The notes under the pieces were generated by a model. That model did no database searches. It saw nothing but the letters and a program-made list of their open reading frames with translations, and had not been told where the DNA came from. Below are positions 8,768 through 16,612 of a DNA stretch of 64,000 nt, piece by piece. The position numbers were made by a program, and so were the translations under genes. The stretch is from Bacteroidota bacterium (GTDB lineage Bacteria; Bacteroidota; Bacteroidia; Palsa-965), in assembly GCA_006218065.1 (NCBI GenBank), contig VBWE01000013.1, forward strand, positions 83,586-147,585, written 5' to 3'. Within the stretch, counting starts at the first letter, position 1. Each line of letters begins with the position of its first letter.

Positions 8768-9322
8768 ATGAAAAAATTCCTGGCATGCACATTTCTCCTG
8801 GTATCCGGCCTGTTTCTTTCGGCCTTCGCACCCGGGTACATGCAGGCTCCGAAGTTTACCAAATACGACATCAAAGATTCCGGCTGCAGGATTTACCTGC
8901 CGGGAAAACCCGACCCGGTTGACATGTCGTATTCGCCCGACAGTTCCAAAGTGTACACCATCGAATCGCTTGATTCTACTTACGGAACGTATTTTCATTT
9001 CGGTACAATCGTGGTTCGCCTGAAGGAAGGCGACCTGGTCGGTACCGAAGAAGACATGCTGACCGGCTACATGGATTACCTGAAAGATGCATTCAAGATC
9101 AAAAAAGCGGTCGGTTACGGCAAAGGACATGCGCTGAGCACGCATCCCACGGCCAAAGGCGTAATCGATTTCTGGGAAGATGAAGACGGCGACCAGTGGT
9201 CGGTTGCAGGCTGGGCGGCCGAGAGTACGATCTTCGTAATGTTTATTTACGGCAACAAAGAATTTCCCAACCAAAGCGTCAAGGAAGTATTCTTTAAAGG
9301 CGCGCGTTTCCCGGGGGACTAG
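8768..9322 (+). CDS. Conserved hypothetical secreted protein
   Basis: 184 residues with a signal peptide (about 1-20, LFLSAFAPG). The mature part is about 160 residues, polar, of mixed alpha/beta character, with no cysteine pair or metal motif I recognise and no T9SS tail. It follows the cytochrome gene by 21 bp and probably belongs to the same transcript. Function unknown; a helper of the surface cytochrome is possible from position alone. Confidence 0.75.
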   Translation: MKKFLACTFLLVSGLFLSAFAPGYMQAPKFTKYDIKDSGCRIYLPGKPDPVDMSYSPDSSKVYTIESLDSTYGTYFHFGTIVVRLKEGDLVGTEEDMLTGYMDYLKDAFKIKKAVGYGKGHALSTHPTAKGVIDFWEDEDGDQWSVAGWAAESTIFVMFIYGNKEFPNQSVKEVFFKGARFPGD

Positions 9323-9440
9323 CGACTGTTTAAACGGCAAAAGCAAAAATAGTTTTGCAACAGACCGTTTTATACAGACCGTGGAAACCAGACTTCGCTA
9401 GTCGACGACAGAGTCGTCGACTAGCAACGACCCCTGTACC
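9323..9440. repeat. Degenerate copy of the long palindromic repeat
   Basis: The left end shows GACTGTTTAAA (9325-9335), the signature terminus of the family. The centre holds a perfect 11-bp hairpin (9398-9408 and 9414-9424, CTAGTCGACGA) equivalent to the CTAGTCGAAG module of the copies at 19266 and 26030. The GCAGTCGGCAG arms and the right end are not recognisable, so it is an eroded or deleted copy. It fills the whole gap between the secreted protein and tadA. Confidence 0.55.
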
Positions 9441-9450
9441 AGGGACTTCG

Positions 9451-9900
9451 TTACATTCTCTTTTCCTGGAAAAACTTCCGGATAATCTCCCCACATTCTT
9501 TTTCCAATATTCCGCCAACCACTTCCGTTTTCGGGTGAAGCACTTTATCCTGCAGGCGGGCATATCCGCGTTTCGGATCGGAAGCGCCGAAGACGATTTT
9601 CCCGACCTGCGCCCATTGAAGCGCGCCGGCGCACATCACGCAGGGTTCCAGCGTAACGTAAAGCGTACATTCGTCCAGGTATTTTCCGCCCAGGTGGCTG
9701 GCGGCTGCGGTGATCGCCTGCATTTCGGCATGCGCGGCAACGTCGGTGAGGCGCTCGGTATAATTATGCGCCCGGGCGATCACCTGGTTTTTGCATACGA
9801 TGACCGCGCCCACCGGCACTTCATCGGCATCAAAGGCGCGCTGCGCTTCTTTCAAAGCTTCGCGCATAAAATGATCGTCGCTGAAAACGGTTAAAGTCAT
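9451..9900 (-). CDS. tadA: tRNA-specific adenosine deaminase
   Basis: 149 residues, normal length for TadA. The zinc/catalytic signature of the cytidine deaminase fold is complete: H57-A-E59 (AAHAEMQAI) and P-C87-V-M-C90 (EPCVMCAGAL). TadA deaminates A34 to inosine in the anticodon of tRNA-Arg(ACG), an essential decoding step. The gene stands alone on the minus strand. Confidence 0.93.
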   Translation of the reverse strand: MTLTVFSDDHFMREALKEAQRAFDADEVPVGAVIVCKNQVIARAHNYTERLTDVAAHAEMQAITAAASHLGGKYLDECTLYVTLEPCVMCAGALQWAQVGKIVFGASDPKRGYARLQDKVLHPKTEVVGGILEKECGEIIRKFFQEKRM

Positions 9901-10078
9901 CGGTGCATTTGTCGGCTGTAAATCTACGTGTTTTAAAGAGCATTGCCGATCGGGATAACCCGCTTACGGAGAACCGGCTGCATAAAAATTTCGTTTATGA
10001 CAATGTACCCGGCCGGTAACCTTGATTTTAGACAGCTGCTTTGGTAAAATGTTATATTTTTACTCCACTTTTCCTCCC

Positions 10079-12562
10079 ATGAAAAAACACGTACTCCTAT
10101 TTATTGCTGTTTTCTTTACGGGTATTTTATTCGCGCAGTCAGCCAAGAAGTTGTATAAGCAGGGGAAGAAAGAAGCCGCCGCCGGAAATTATGCCGCCGC
10201 AATTGAAACGTACAGCAAAGCCATCCAGCTCAAGCCCGGAAATTTCGGATACCTGCTCGCTCGTGCACAAGCCTACGAACGATCGAATCAAATCGAAAAA
10301 GCCATTGCCGATTACAACGAAACGGTAAAGCTGAAACCGGGCGAACTGCCCCTGTATCATAAAATCGCAGATCTCGATATGCGGATCGGCAAATACGGCG
10401 ACGGTGTTGTTATCCTGCGCAAGCTGGCAGAGCGCGAAGAATACGATATCGCCGGTTTGCAGAAACTGGCCTGGTGCCAGGTGATGATCGGGAAATACAA
10501 CGATGCGATCGCTTCCTGTGATAAGGCGTTGAGTAAAAACCAGTACAATCATACAACGGTTTATTACCGCGGCCTTGCCCTCGACAGCCTGAAAAATTAT
10601 GCGGAAGCGGTTGCCTTTTACGGTAAGGCGGTCATCCTGGTGAAACAGATCAAGCCGAATGACGTGAAACCGCTGCCGCGTTTCAAACCCTATTTTGCCA
10701 ACCTGGCGCGTGTACAGGTGCAAACAGGTGCGTTTGACGATGCGTTGAAAAATTACAGCATAGCCGTTACGATAGACGAAACGGATACCATGCTTCCGAA
10801 AAATTACAAAGTATATTACCAGCGCAGTTTTGCATATCTCGGTAAAAACGATTTCGTAAATGCCGTCGGCGATCTTAATAAAGCGCTCGTGATCAATCCG
10901 CAGGATGTAAGTTCCTTCCTGCAGCGCGCGATCATCAACCAGAAAACAAGCCAGTACGAAAACGCGATCAGCGATTATACCAAGGTGGTTGCACTGAACG
11001 ATAAAATCGCGGCGGCCTGGTGCGGGCGCGGAGAGTGCAGGATGGAACTGGGCAGGTATCTCGATGCCATCACCGACCTGAAACGCTGTACGACGCTTGA
11101 ACCGGGAAACCAGCGGGCGAGAACACAATACGAAGAAGCCAAAACAAAAAACTACGAAGCTAACCGCGAATCCGATCCGCCCACGGTAAAAACAGAATAT
11201 CCCGTGGTGGACAATGCCGGCTTTGTCAATGTGTACACTAACCAGCTCAGCCTGGTGATCGAAGGCGAAGTCCGCGATAAAAGTCCGCTGGAATATATCC
11301 GCATCAACGGCAAGGATGCAACAGTGAAAACCGATGACCGTATTCACAGCTACACGTGCAATGTGCCGCTGCAGGCCGATATACGCAAAGTGGACATCGT
11401 TACGCGCGATATTTATAATAACGTCTCCACCAAAACGATAAAACTCGGGCGCATTGTGGACGAGTCGCGTTCACAGGTGACTTTCTCAGGCAAAATGCTT
11501 GCCGACGACGGATCGGGAACGCCGTATGCCAATAAGCTGGTTTCGCTGACGAATGATAAAGGAGAAATTCTGTATCAAACACAAACAGACAATACCGGGC
11601 GTTTCACATTCACCAAACTTCCTTACGACAGAACCTACCTGGTTACGCTGGAAACAACCGATATGCCGTTGAATGCACAGCCCAAAAGATTCCTGATGAC
11701 TTCGGACAAAGGAACGCCTGTAGCTTACGCCGATCCCGACGGCAGCGGAAAATTCACCTACCGCCTGCTGCCTTTCGAACCTACCGTGATGCAGGAAATG
11801 ATGATGCTCGATGATATTCCGCTGCGCGTGGATATCGGCGGACGGCTGCTCTCCGGTTCGGATAACGCTACGCCGATCGGCGAGGTGAACGTACAGCTTG
11901 TCAACGACAAAATGGAAGCGGTAGCCGTTCAGAAAACTGACGCTTCAGGAACATTCCGTTTTACAAATCTCGCACCCGGCGATAATTACACGATCCGGAT
12001 TGCGGAAGCCGATGCGCAGAAAGTTTCGTTCAACAAAATTGTCGTTACCGACGAACGCGGACGCGTGGTGAAAGAAATCATGCGCGACGGAAAAGGAGAA
12101 TTCACATACCGCCTGCTCAGTTCCGAGCGGACCATGCTTTCCGCTATTTCGATGACCGATCCCTGGCTGCGTGCCGGGTTGATGGCGAAAGAGAAAAAGG
12201 AAATGTTCATCATCGAGAATGTGTACTACGAATCGGGCGCATGGGCTATTTTACCTGAAGCGGAAAAAATTCTCCAGAAAGCCGTCGATGCGATGAAAAC
12301 CAACCTCAACATTGTGATCGAAGTTCAGTCGCATACCGATGCTGTTGCAGGCGATGATTTCAATATGGAACTTTCGCAGAAACGCGCCAAAGCCGTCGTG
12401 GATTACCTTGTTTTAAAAGGCATCGATAAAAAACGGCTCACGGCAAAAGGTTTCGGTGAATCGCAGCTGGTGAACTACTGCACCAACGGCGTGGATTGTT
12501 CCGATGCCGAACACCGGCAAAACCGCCGCACGATCTTCAAGATCGATTACGCAGGAAAGTAA
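10079..12562 (+). CDS. TPR and OmpA-domain outer-membrane/peptidoglycan protein
   Basis: 827 residues from the ATG at 10079, which gives a clean signal peptide (KKHVLLFIAVFFTGILFAQ); a longer frame from 10022 adds 19 residues that fit no signal. Residues about 20-370 are TPR units (several ALxxxPxx-type repeats such as AIETYSKAIQLKPGN). A linker with two carboxypeptidase-regulatory/Cna-B-like beta domains follows (about 480-700, with GxFxFxxLxP-type strands). The C-terminal OmpA domain (about 715-827) has the peptidoglycan-binding pattern HTD...N..LS..RA..V..YL and ends with RQNRRTIFKI. Such proteins tie the outer membrane to the wall; Bacteroidota homologues occur next to T9SS genes, though no functional role is shown here. 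Confidence 0.85.
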   Translation: MKKHVLLFIAVFFTGILFAQSAKKLYKQGKKEAAAGNYAAAIETYSKAIQLKPGNFGYLLARAQAYERSNQIEKAIADYNETVKLKPGELPLYHKIADLDMRIGKYGDGVVILRKLAEREEYDIAGLQKLAWCQVMIGKYNDAIASCDKALSKNQYNHTTVYYRGLALDSLKNYAEAVAFYGKAVILVKQIKPNDVKPLPRFKPYFANLARVQVQTGAFDDALKNYSIAVTIDETDTMLPKNYKVYYQRSFAYLGKNDFVNAVGDLNKALVINPQDVSSFLQRAIINQKTSQYENAISDYTKVVALNDKIAAAWCGRGECRMELGRYLDAITDLKRCTTLEPGNQRARTQYEEAKTKNYEANRESDPPTVKTEYPVVDNAGFVNVYTNQLSLVIEGEVRDKSPLEYIRINGKDATVKTDDRIHSYTCNVPLQADIRKVDIVTRDIYNNVSTKTIKLGRIVDESRSQVTFSGKMLADDGSGTPYANKLVSLTNDKGEILYQTQTDNTGRFTFTKLPYDRTYLVTLETTDMPLNAQPKRFLMTSDKGTPVAYADPDGSGKFTYRLLPFEPTVMQEMMMLDDIPLRVDIGGRLLSGSDNATPIGEVNVQLVNDKMEAVAVQKTDASGTFRFTNLAPGDNYTIRIAEADAQKVSFNKIVVTDERGRVVKEIMRDGKGEFTYRLLSSERTMLSAISMTDPWLRAGLMAKEKKEMFIIENVYYESGAWAILPEAEKILQKAVDAMKTNLNIVIEVQSHTDAVAGDDFNMELSQKRAKAVVDYLVLKGIDKKRLTAKGFGESQLVNYCTNGVDCSDAEHRQNRRTIFKIDYAGK

Positions 12563-12680
12563 TTTTCATTTACTCCTCGTGATTCTTCGTGCCCTGGTGT
12601 CTTCGTGGCAGGAGACCCAAAAGGTCGCCAGTAGAGGAAGACAGAAAGAACCACATACTCAAAAACTCACCGCCCGGTTT
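12563..12680. other. Intergenic CTTCGTG-rich stretch
   Basis: 118 bp between convergent genes. It contains CTTCGTG direct repeats (about 12588-12612), related to the strings inside the 231-381 inverted repeat. No clear terminator or ORF is seen. Confidence 0.4.
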
Positions 12681-13535
12681 TTAGAAATGGAAAAGATCGT
12701 GTTCCATTTTGAAAATATCTTCTTTCACGCGGTCGGCTTCCAGTAAAGCATCTTCGCCGGCAGCATAGGAATTGATCCAGCGATCGTACACGTTGCTTTC
12801 CTTGTGGATGAAACTGCTGAACATGCGTTTCTGGAAAATATCGTCAAAGGTTCTGCGTTCCGCATCGTTCCTGGGATTGAATGCTTCTTTCTGCGCAAGC
12901 AGCGGCCGCGCTTCCGGGAAATAGATCCAGAAAAGCGGCATATACCCTACGGCTTCACCCGCTTCGTTCGTTTTTTCCACCAGCGGGCAGATGCCGATGA
13001 TGCGGTACTCTTCAATACCGCGCTGCCGGTCGATAAAGACTTCTTCTTTCAGCCAGTATTGTTTCACTTCGGCAGGTTCCCAGCATTTCCGGATCGTATC
13101 GGTGAGCATAGCATCCGGGTTATTCGGGTCTGGCGTCTGGACGATTTCCTCGCGGCAGAGTTTTTTCTGCACCTGGTCCGGCGTCATCCCGACCTGGAAT
13201 TCGTCGTTCAGCGCCGGGTTGTCGAAAGCGGTCAGCCGGCCCTCGAGCAGCCCGTCCTTGATCACGTCGAAAAGCGCGGCGCGGTCGGAGAGTTTTTGCT
13301 CCGGGTAATACAAAGGGTGATTCAGTTTTTCGCGCAGGTCGATGGTGCGCCAGACGCGTTTCGACCACATCACATCGGATTCACGGATGGGGGCGGGGGG
13401 AACGACTTTGCGTGTGCGTGAATTCTCACGCAGGTAAACGCCGTTGGGATAGGCGGGAGGTGTAACCACCTGTGAAATGGCGGGCTGCGCGAGGAATACG
13501 AGCAGCATGGCCGCGGGGAAAATGCGGTGCATCAT
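12681..13535 (-). CDS. gldN: Gliding motility / T9SS ring protein GldN (PorN)
   Basis: 284 residues from the first of two adjacent ATGs at 13535/13532; the frame opens 12 codons further up but that extension precedes the signal peptide (MHRIFPAAMLLVFLAQPAISQ). The body has the GldN hallmarks: YPNGVYLRENSRTRKVVPPAPIRESDVMWSKRVWRTIDLREKLNHPLYYP-like order, a DxxxxGLxxGxLTAFD segment, and a conserved WxKEExxFDRQRG-type stretch (here WLKEEVFIDRQRG). GldN partners with GldK to form the periplasmic ring of the T9SS. It normally sits at the end of gldKLMN; here gldK, gldL and gldM are not adjacent, so this is either a displaced gene or an extra paralogue. Confidence 0.9.
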   Translation of the reverse strand: MMHRIFPAAMLLVFLAQPAISQVVTPPAYPNGVYLRENSRTRKVVPPAPIRESDVMWSKRVWRTIDLREKLNHPLYYPEQKLSDRAALFDVIKDGLLEGRLTAFDNPALNDEFQVGMTPDQVQKKLCREEIVQTPDPNNPDAMLTDTIRKCWEPAEVKQYWLKEEVFIDRQRGIEEYRIIGICPLVEKTNEAGEAVGYMPLFWIYFPEARPLLAQKEAFNPRNDAERRTFDDIFQKRMFSSFIHKESNVYDRWINSYAAGEDALLEADRVKEDIFKMEHDLFHF

Positions 13536-13606
13536 GGGATAGCTTTTACAGATTAATCCCCTGCGATGCAAAAAGTAACCTGGTAATATTTTTTTTACGG
13601 ATAATT

Positions 13607-14005
13607 TCAGCCGGCCGGCAAAATTACTCTCCCGGTTTTCCCGTTCGCGCGGATCGTATGATCGCTGCTGCTGCTTTTCAGGTTGTAGCTTTTACGTATT
13701 ACCGTTCCCGTTCCTTCGTGGCGGAATCCGATTTCCAGCCCCACATGCCCGTCCCATTCCCAGCCGGCCACATCGGCTACAGGAACAGCTTCACCGGGCT
13801 GAAGTACGGCGTTTACAGGTTGTGAACCGTGCCGTACGGCATCGCCGGTATTTTCATCAACCGTAGTAAACGAACCGGAAGAAACGGAAACAATAAATAC
13901 GTACGCAGTTGTGTTCTCGCAATACACTTCCGTATCCACCGCGCCGGGATTGAATACCGTTTGCGGAACGGCAACACGAATGATAAGCGGAAGTGTTTGC
14001 GGCAT
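13607..14005 (-). CDS. Hypothetical protein, 132 residues
   Basis: No family recognised. The sequence is beta-rich with a possible Ig-like pattern (strands around VAVPQTVFNPGAVDTEVYCEN, then GEAVPVADVAGWEWDGHVGLEIGFRHEG). There is no signal peptide from this start and there are no catalytic motifs. It is flanked by gldN downstream (35 bp beyond its stop) and a terminator upstream, so it may head a small minus-strand transcript with gldN. Codon use matches its neighbours and the frame is not a shadow of a better one, which is the main reason to accept it. Confidence 0.5.
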   Translation of the reverse strand: MPQTLPLIIRVAVPQTVFNPGAVDTEVYCENTTAYVFIVSVSSGSFTTVDENTGDAVRHGSQPVNAVLQPGEAVPVADVAGWEWDGHVGLEIGFRHEGTGTVIRKSYNLKSSSSDHTIRANGKTGRVILPAG

Positions 14006-14025
14006 TTCTTAAAACATAGAATATC

Positions 14026-14062
14026 AAAAACCAACTCACTCCTTTGGAGCGAGTTGGTTTTT
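14026..14062 (-). terminator. Terminator after the gene at 14072
   Basis: AAAAACCAACTC pairs with GAGTTGGTTTTT around an ACTCCTTTGGAGC core, with a T-run on both sides. It separates the 14072-14680 gene from the hypothetical gene at 13607. Confidence 0.85.
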
Positions 14063-14071
14063 GCCGGTTGT

Positions 14072-14680
14072 TTATCCCTGCCTGCGTTTCCCGGCAGTTT
14101 TCAGGTTCCAGCCCAGGCCGAACGAAAAACGGATTTCACTCAGCGAAACAGGCGCCGCATAATCCGGGAAATGTGTTCCGCCTACATAACGCGCTTCGAC
14201 GAAAAGATGAAAAATTTTCTGCGCGTAAAAATTGAACCCGAGGTAAGGCGAAAAAAGCGGGTTGAATTTCGTGGACTGGAATTCGCCCGGAAGAATCTGC
14301 ACACCCTGCACGCTTTTGGTGATCGACAGTCCCGGCGCAAAGCCGATGTAAGGATCGAAATGATCCGCCATCCCCGACGATTCGGTACTTGTTTTGCCGA
14401 AATGCCAGGCCGCCCCGGAAAACCAGGAGTGATGAAACTCAAAAGGTTTCTGATCCGAAGAAGAGCCGATGAAGAAAAATCCGTCGCCGCGAATGGAAAT
14501 ATGCCTGTCGATATAATATTCCAGGTCGCCGTGGATGTAGAAGTTGGTGGCTTTCTGATTCAGCATGACGCCGGGAGCAAACCAGCCCTCTGCACGCAAA
14601 AGCCCGCGTTCCATGAATGTCTGGCTCTTTGCTTCTGAAAAAAGAACCAGGCTGAAAAGGATGATCAGTATGTTTTTCAT
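14072..14680 (-). CDS. Predicted outer-membrane beta-barrel protein
   Basis: 202 residues with a signal peptide (MKNILIILFSLVLFSEAKSQ). The mature part alternates polar and hydrophobic residues with many aromatics and glycines (FYIHGDLEYYIDRHISIRGDG, SPYLGFNFYAQKIFHLFVEARY), as expected for an 8-stranded barrel of the OmpA/porin-like type. It lies 12 bp downstream of a second barrel gene (14693-15379) on the same strand, so the two are probably one operon. Function unknown. Confidence 0.7.
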   Translation of the reverse strand: MKNILIILFSLVLFSEAKSQTFMERGLLRAEGWFAPGVMLNQKATNFYIHGDLEYYIDRHISIRGDGFFFIGSSSDQKPFEFHHSWFSGAAWHFGKTSTESSGMADHFDPYIGFAPGLSITKSVQGVQILPGEFQSTKFNPLFSPYLGFNFYAQKIFHLFVEARYVGGTHFPDYAAPVSLSEIRFSFGLGWNLKTAGKRRQG

Positions 14681-14692
14681 CTCGTTCTGTTT

Positions 14693-15379
14693 TTATCGGC
14701 TCCACAAATCAGCCATACGTACATTCAGGCTTAGTGTCATCAGCAGGTGTCCTTCGAGGCTCAGCTCGTCCTGCTTTTCAATAAAAAGGACATCGGTTCC
14801 GTTCGGACCGGGAGCGACGTGCGCGTGCACATCTCCGCCCAGGTGCATCATGTACTGCGAGGTGAGCGAAAGATCGAAGCTTCTCGAAAGCATCCAGTGT
14901 GTGCCGAGTCCTGCCTGGATAGCCGAACTCCAGCGCTCTTCCGTGTGCGGGAAAAGCGGGTCGCGGTTGCTCACGCGCGTATAATCGAAACAATGGCCCG
15001 CAAGTACGTACGGCACGAGTTTCCGGTCCTTCGGCCGTACGATGGTTGAAACACGTGTCTGTTTCGGACTTTCCGGCACGAAGGGGTAAAACAACACAGA
15101 CCAGCCGATATGGTAATCCGTGCGTTTGCCGAGCCCGCCGATATCCGAAGTAATGTAATCGGCAAACCAATCGGAATTCACGCGATCGAAGAAACGCAGG
15201 CGGAACTGCCCGCCGATACCCATGCCGGGAACCCCGGCTTCGCTGAATAAACTGGTGGTGGTACGCATGCCGAGCATGAGCGTGCCGCCCGCCGCCTTAC
15301 CGCGGACTTTGGTACTGTCGCCGGCTGCCATTGCCGGAAGGGCACAGGACAGCAGGAAGAAGAAAATGATCTTTTTCAT
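14693..15379 (-). CDS. Predicted outer-membrane beta-barrel protein
   Basis: 228 residues, signal peptide (MKKIIFFFLLSCALPAMAAG). The body is amphipathic beta (FRLRFFDRVNSDWFADYITSDIG, DYHIGWSVLFYPFVP, LVPYVLAGHCFDYTRV) and ends with a strand-like segment GHLLMTLSLNVRMADLW. It precedes 14072-14680 in the same transcript. It is probably a small porin-like barrel; no specific family is assigned. Confidence 0.7.
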   Translation of the reverse strand: MKKIIFFFLLSCALPAMAAGDSTKVRGKAAGGTLMLGMRTTTSLFSEAGVPGMGIGGQFRLRFFDRVNSDWFADYITSDIGGLGKRTDYHIGWSVLFYPFVPESPKQTRVSTIVRPKDRKLVPYVLAGHCFDYTRVSNRDPLFPHTEERWSSAIQAGLGTHWMLSRSFDLSLTSQYMMHLGGDVHAHVAPGPNGTDVLFIEKQDELSLEGHLLMTLSLNVRMADLWSR

Positions 15380-15449
15380 GTATTAAGTTGCTAAAGTAAA
15401 TAATGTTGGTAAGGTGTTCAATGATACAAACTATTCCCATGCGATTTTA

Positions 15450-15479
15450 TTGCAGCAGGCAACCTTCTTGCTAATTTTG
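15450..15479 (+). promoter_or_regulatory. Canonical Bacteroidota promoter of ctaA
   Basis: TTG (15450-15452), 19-bp spacer, TAATTTTG (15472-15479). Transcription should start 5-7 bp downstream, which is at or next to the GTG start at 15484, so the mRNA may be leaderless. Confidence 0.75.
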
Positions 15480-15483
15480 CGAC

Positions 15484-16542
15484 GTGAACGACACCCGCCG
15501 CGCAAGACAGTTTATTTCCTGGGCCATCGCAACCATTGTATTGCTTTATCTTGTGATTCTCGCAGGATCGGTTGTCCGTGCATCCGGTTCGGGCATGGGT
15601 TGTCCCGACTGGCCCAAATGTTTCGGTTACTATATCCCGCCGACAGATCCGTCGCAGGTGGAATTTCATGCGAACCAGGCGTATAAAAAGAATATGATGA
15701 TCATCGTGAGCGATACGCTCTGGCGCGCGAAAGCCGATTTCACATCCGCAGGCTCGTTCGATAAAGTAAACTGGGAGAAATACCCGGTGCACAATTATGC
15801 GAAGTTTTATGTTTACCAGACCTGGACGGAATATATCAACCGGCTGGTCGGCGCTTTGAGCGGGCTCAGCATGTTCATCATGGGTATTTTTTCGCTCTTC
15901 ACCTGGAAGAAAGACAGGCGGATCGTTATGCTGATGCTGCTGGCTGCATTCCTGCTGGGCTTTGTGGCCTGGATGGGTAAGGTGGTAGTGGACCAGAACC
16001 TGAAACCGCTGACGATTACCGTGCACATGGGAAGCGCATTCGCGCTCGTCGCCATTTCGATTTACACGTTATTCCGCGTGCGCAACCTGTACAGCTTTGG
16101 AAAACAGCAGGAAGTTCCCGGTGGTGTTTACTGGCTGCTGGCCGGTGTTTTCCTGCTTACGCTGATCCAGGTTTTTGTCGGCACGCAAGTCCGCCAGGAT
16201 GTGGATGCGGTGAACAAAGTGATGGATAACCTGCACCGCGAAACATGGATCAGGCAGCTGAGCGGAATTTTTTCCCTGCACTGGTTGCTTTCTCTCCCGG
16301 TAATTATCCTGAACGGATTTCTTTTTGTCCGCCTGCGGCGTCTGCCGCTGGATGCGCTGAGCAAAAAAATTGCCTGGTGGATGATCGTGCTGCTCGTGTC
16401 GGAATACGCGGTGGGTTTGATACTCTCGCAGTTCGGTATTCCCGCATTTGCGCAACCGGTTCATTTGCTTTTCGCAGCGATCGTTTTCGGTCTGCAGTTT
16501 TCGCTGGTGACGAATTTATACGCCGGGAAGAAAACTGTTTAA
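15484..16542 (+). CDS. ctaA: Heme A synthase (COX15/CtaA family)
   Basis: 352 residues starting at a GTG. The N-terminus carries the family pattern: a first membrane helix, then GSVVRASGSGMGCPDWPKC, with the glycine- and cysteine-containing loop typical of COX15. About eight transmembrane helices follow, and the heme-ligand histidines fall in VHMGSA, DNLHRE, SLHWLL and QPVHLL. It oxidises heme O to heme A for aa3-type cytochrome oxidase. A hydrophilic insert of about 70 residues (YIPPTDPSQVEF to NYAKFYVYQTW) after the first loop is longer than in proteobacterial CtaA. The TAA stop lies inside the end of a truncated palindromic repeat. Confidence 0.92.
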   Translation: MNDTRRARQFISWAIATIVLLYLVILAGSVVRASGSGMGCPDWPKCFGYYIPPTDPSQVEFHANQAYKKNMMIIVSDTLWRAKADFTSAGSFDKVNWEKYPVHNYAKFYVYQTWTEYINRLVGALSGLSMFIMGIFSLFTWKKDRRIVMLMLLAAFLLGFVAWMGKVVVDQNLKPLTITVHMGSAFALVAISIYTLFRVRNLYSFGKQQEVPGGVYWLLAGVFLLTLIQVFVGTQVRQDVDAVNKVMDNLHRETWIRQLSGIFSLHWLLSLPVIILNGFLFVRLRRLPLDALSKKIAWWMIVLLVSEYAVGLILSQFGIPAFAQPVHLLFAAIVFGLQFSLVTNLYAGKKTV

Positions 16543-16612
16543 TCCCGATAGCTATCGGGATCCTCCGCAGAGCCGTTTTACAGCAAGTATGCTACTGCTG
16601 CCGCCTGCTGTT
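16533..16612. repeat. Truncated copy of the long palindromic repeat with nested hairpin
   Basis: AACTGTTTAA (family end) is followed by a nested perfect palindrome TCCCGATAGCTATCGGGA (16543-16560), then TCCTCCGCAGAGCCGTTTTACAG, which is the normal continuation of the repeat end. The remainder is cut short (CTGCTGCCGCCTGCTGTTTA). The ctaA stop codon (16540-16542) is inside it. Confidence 0.75.
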
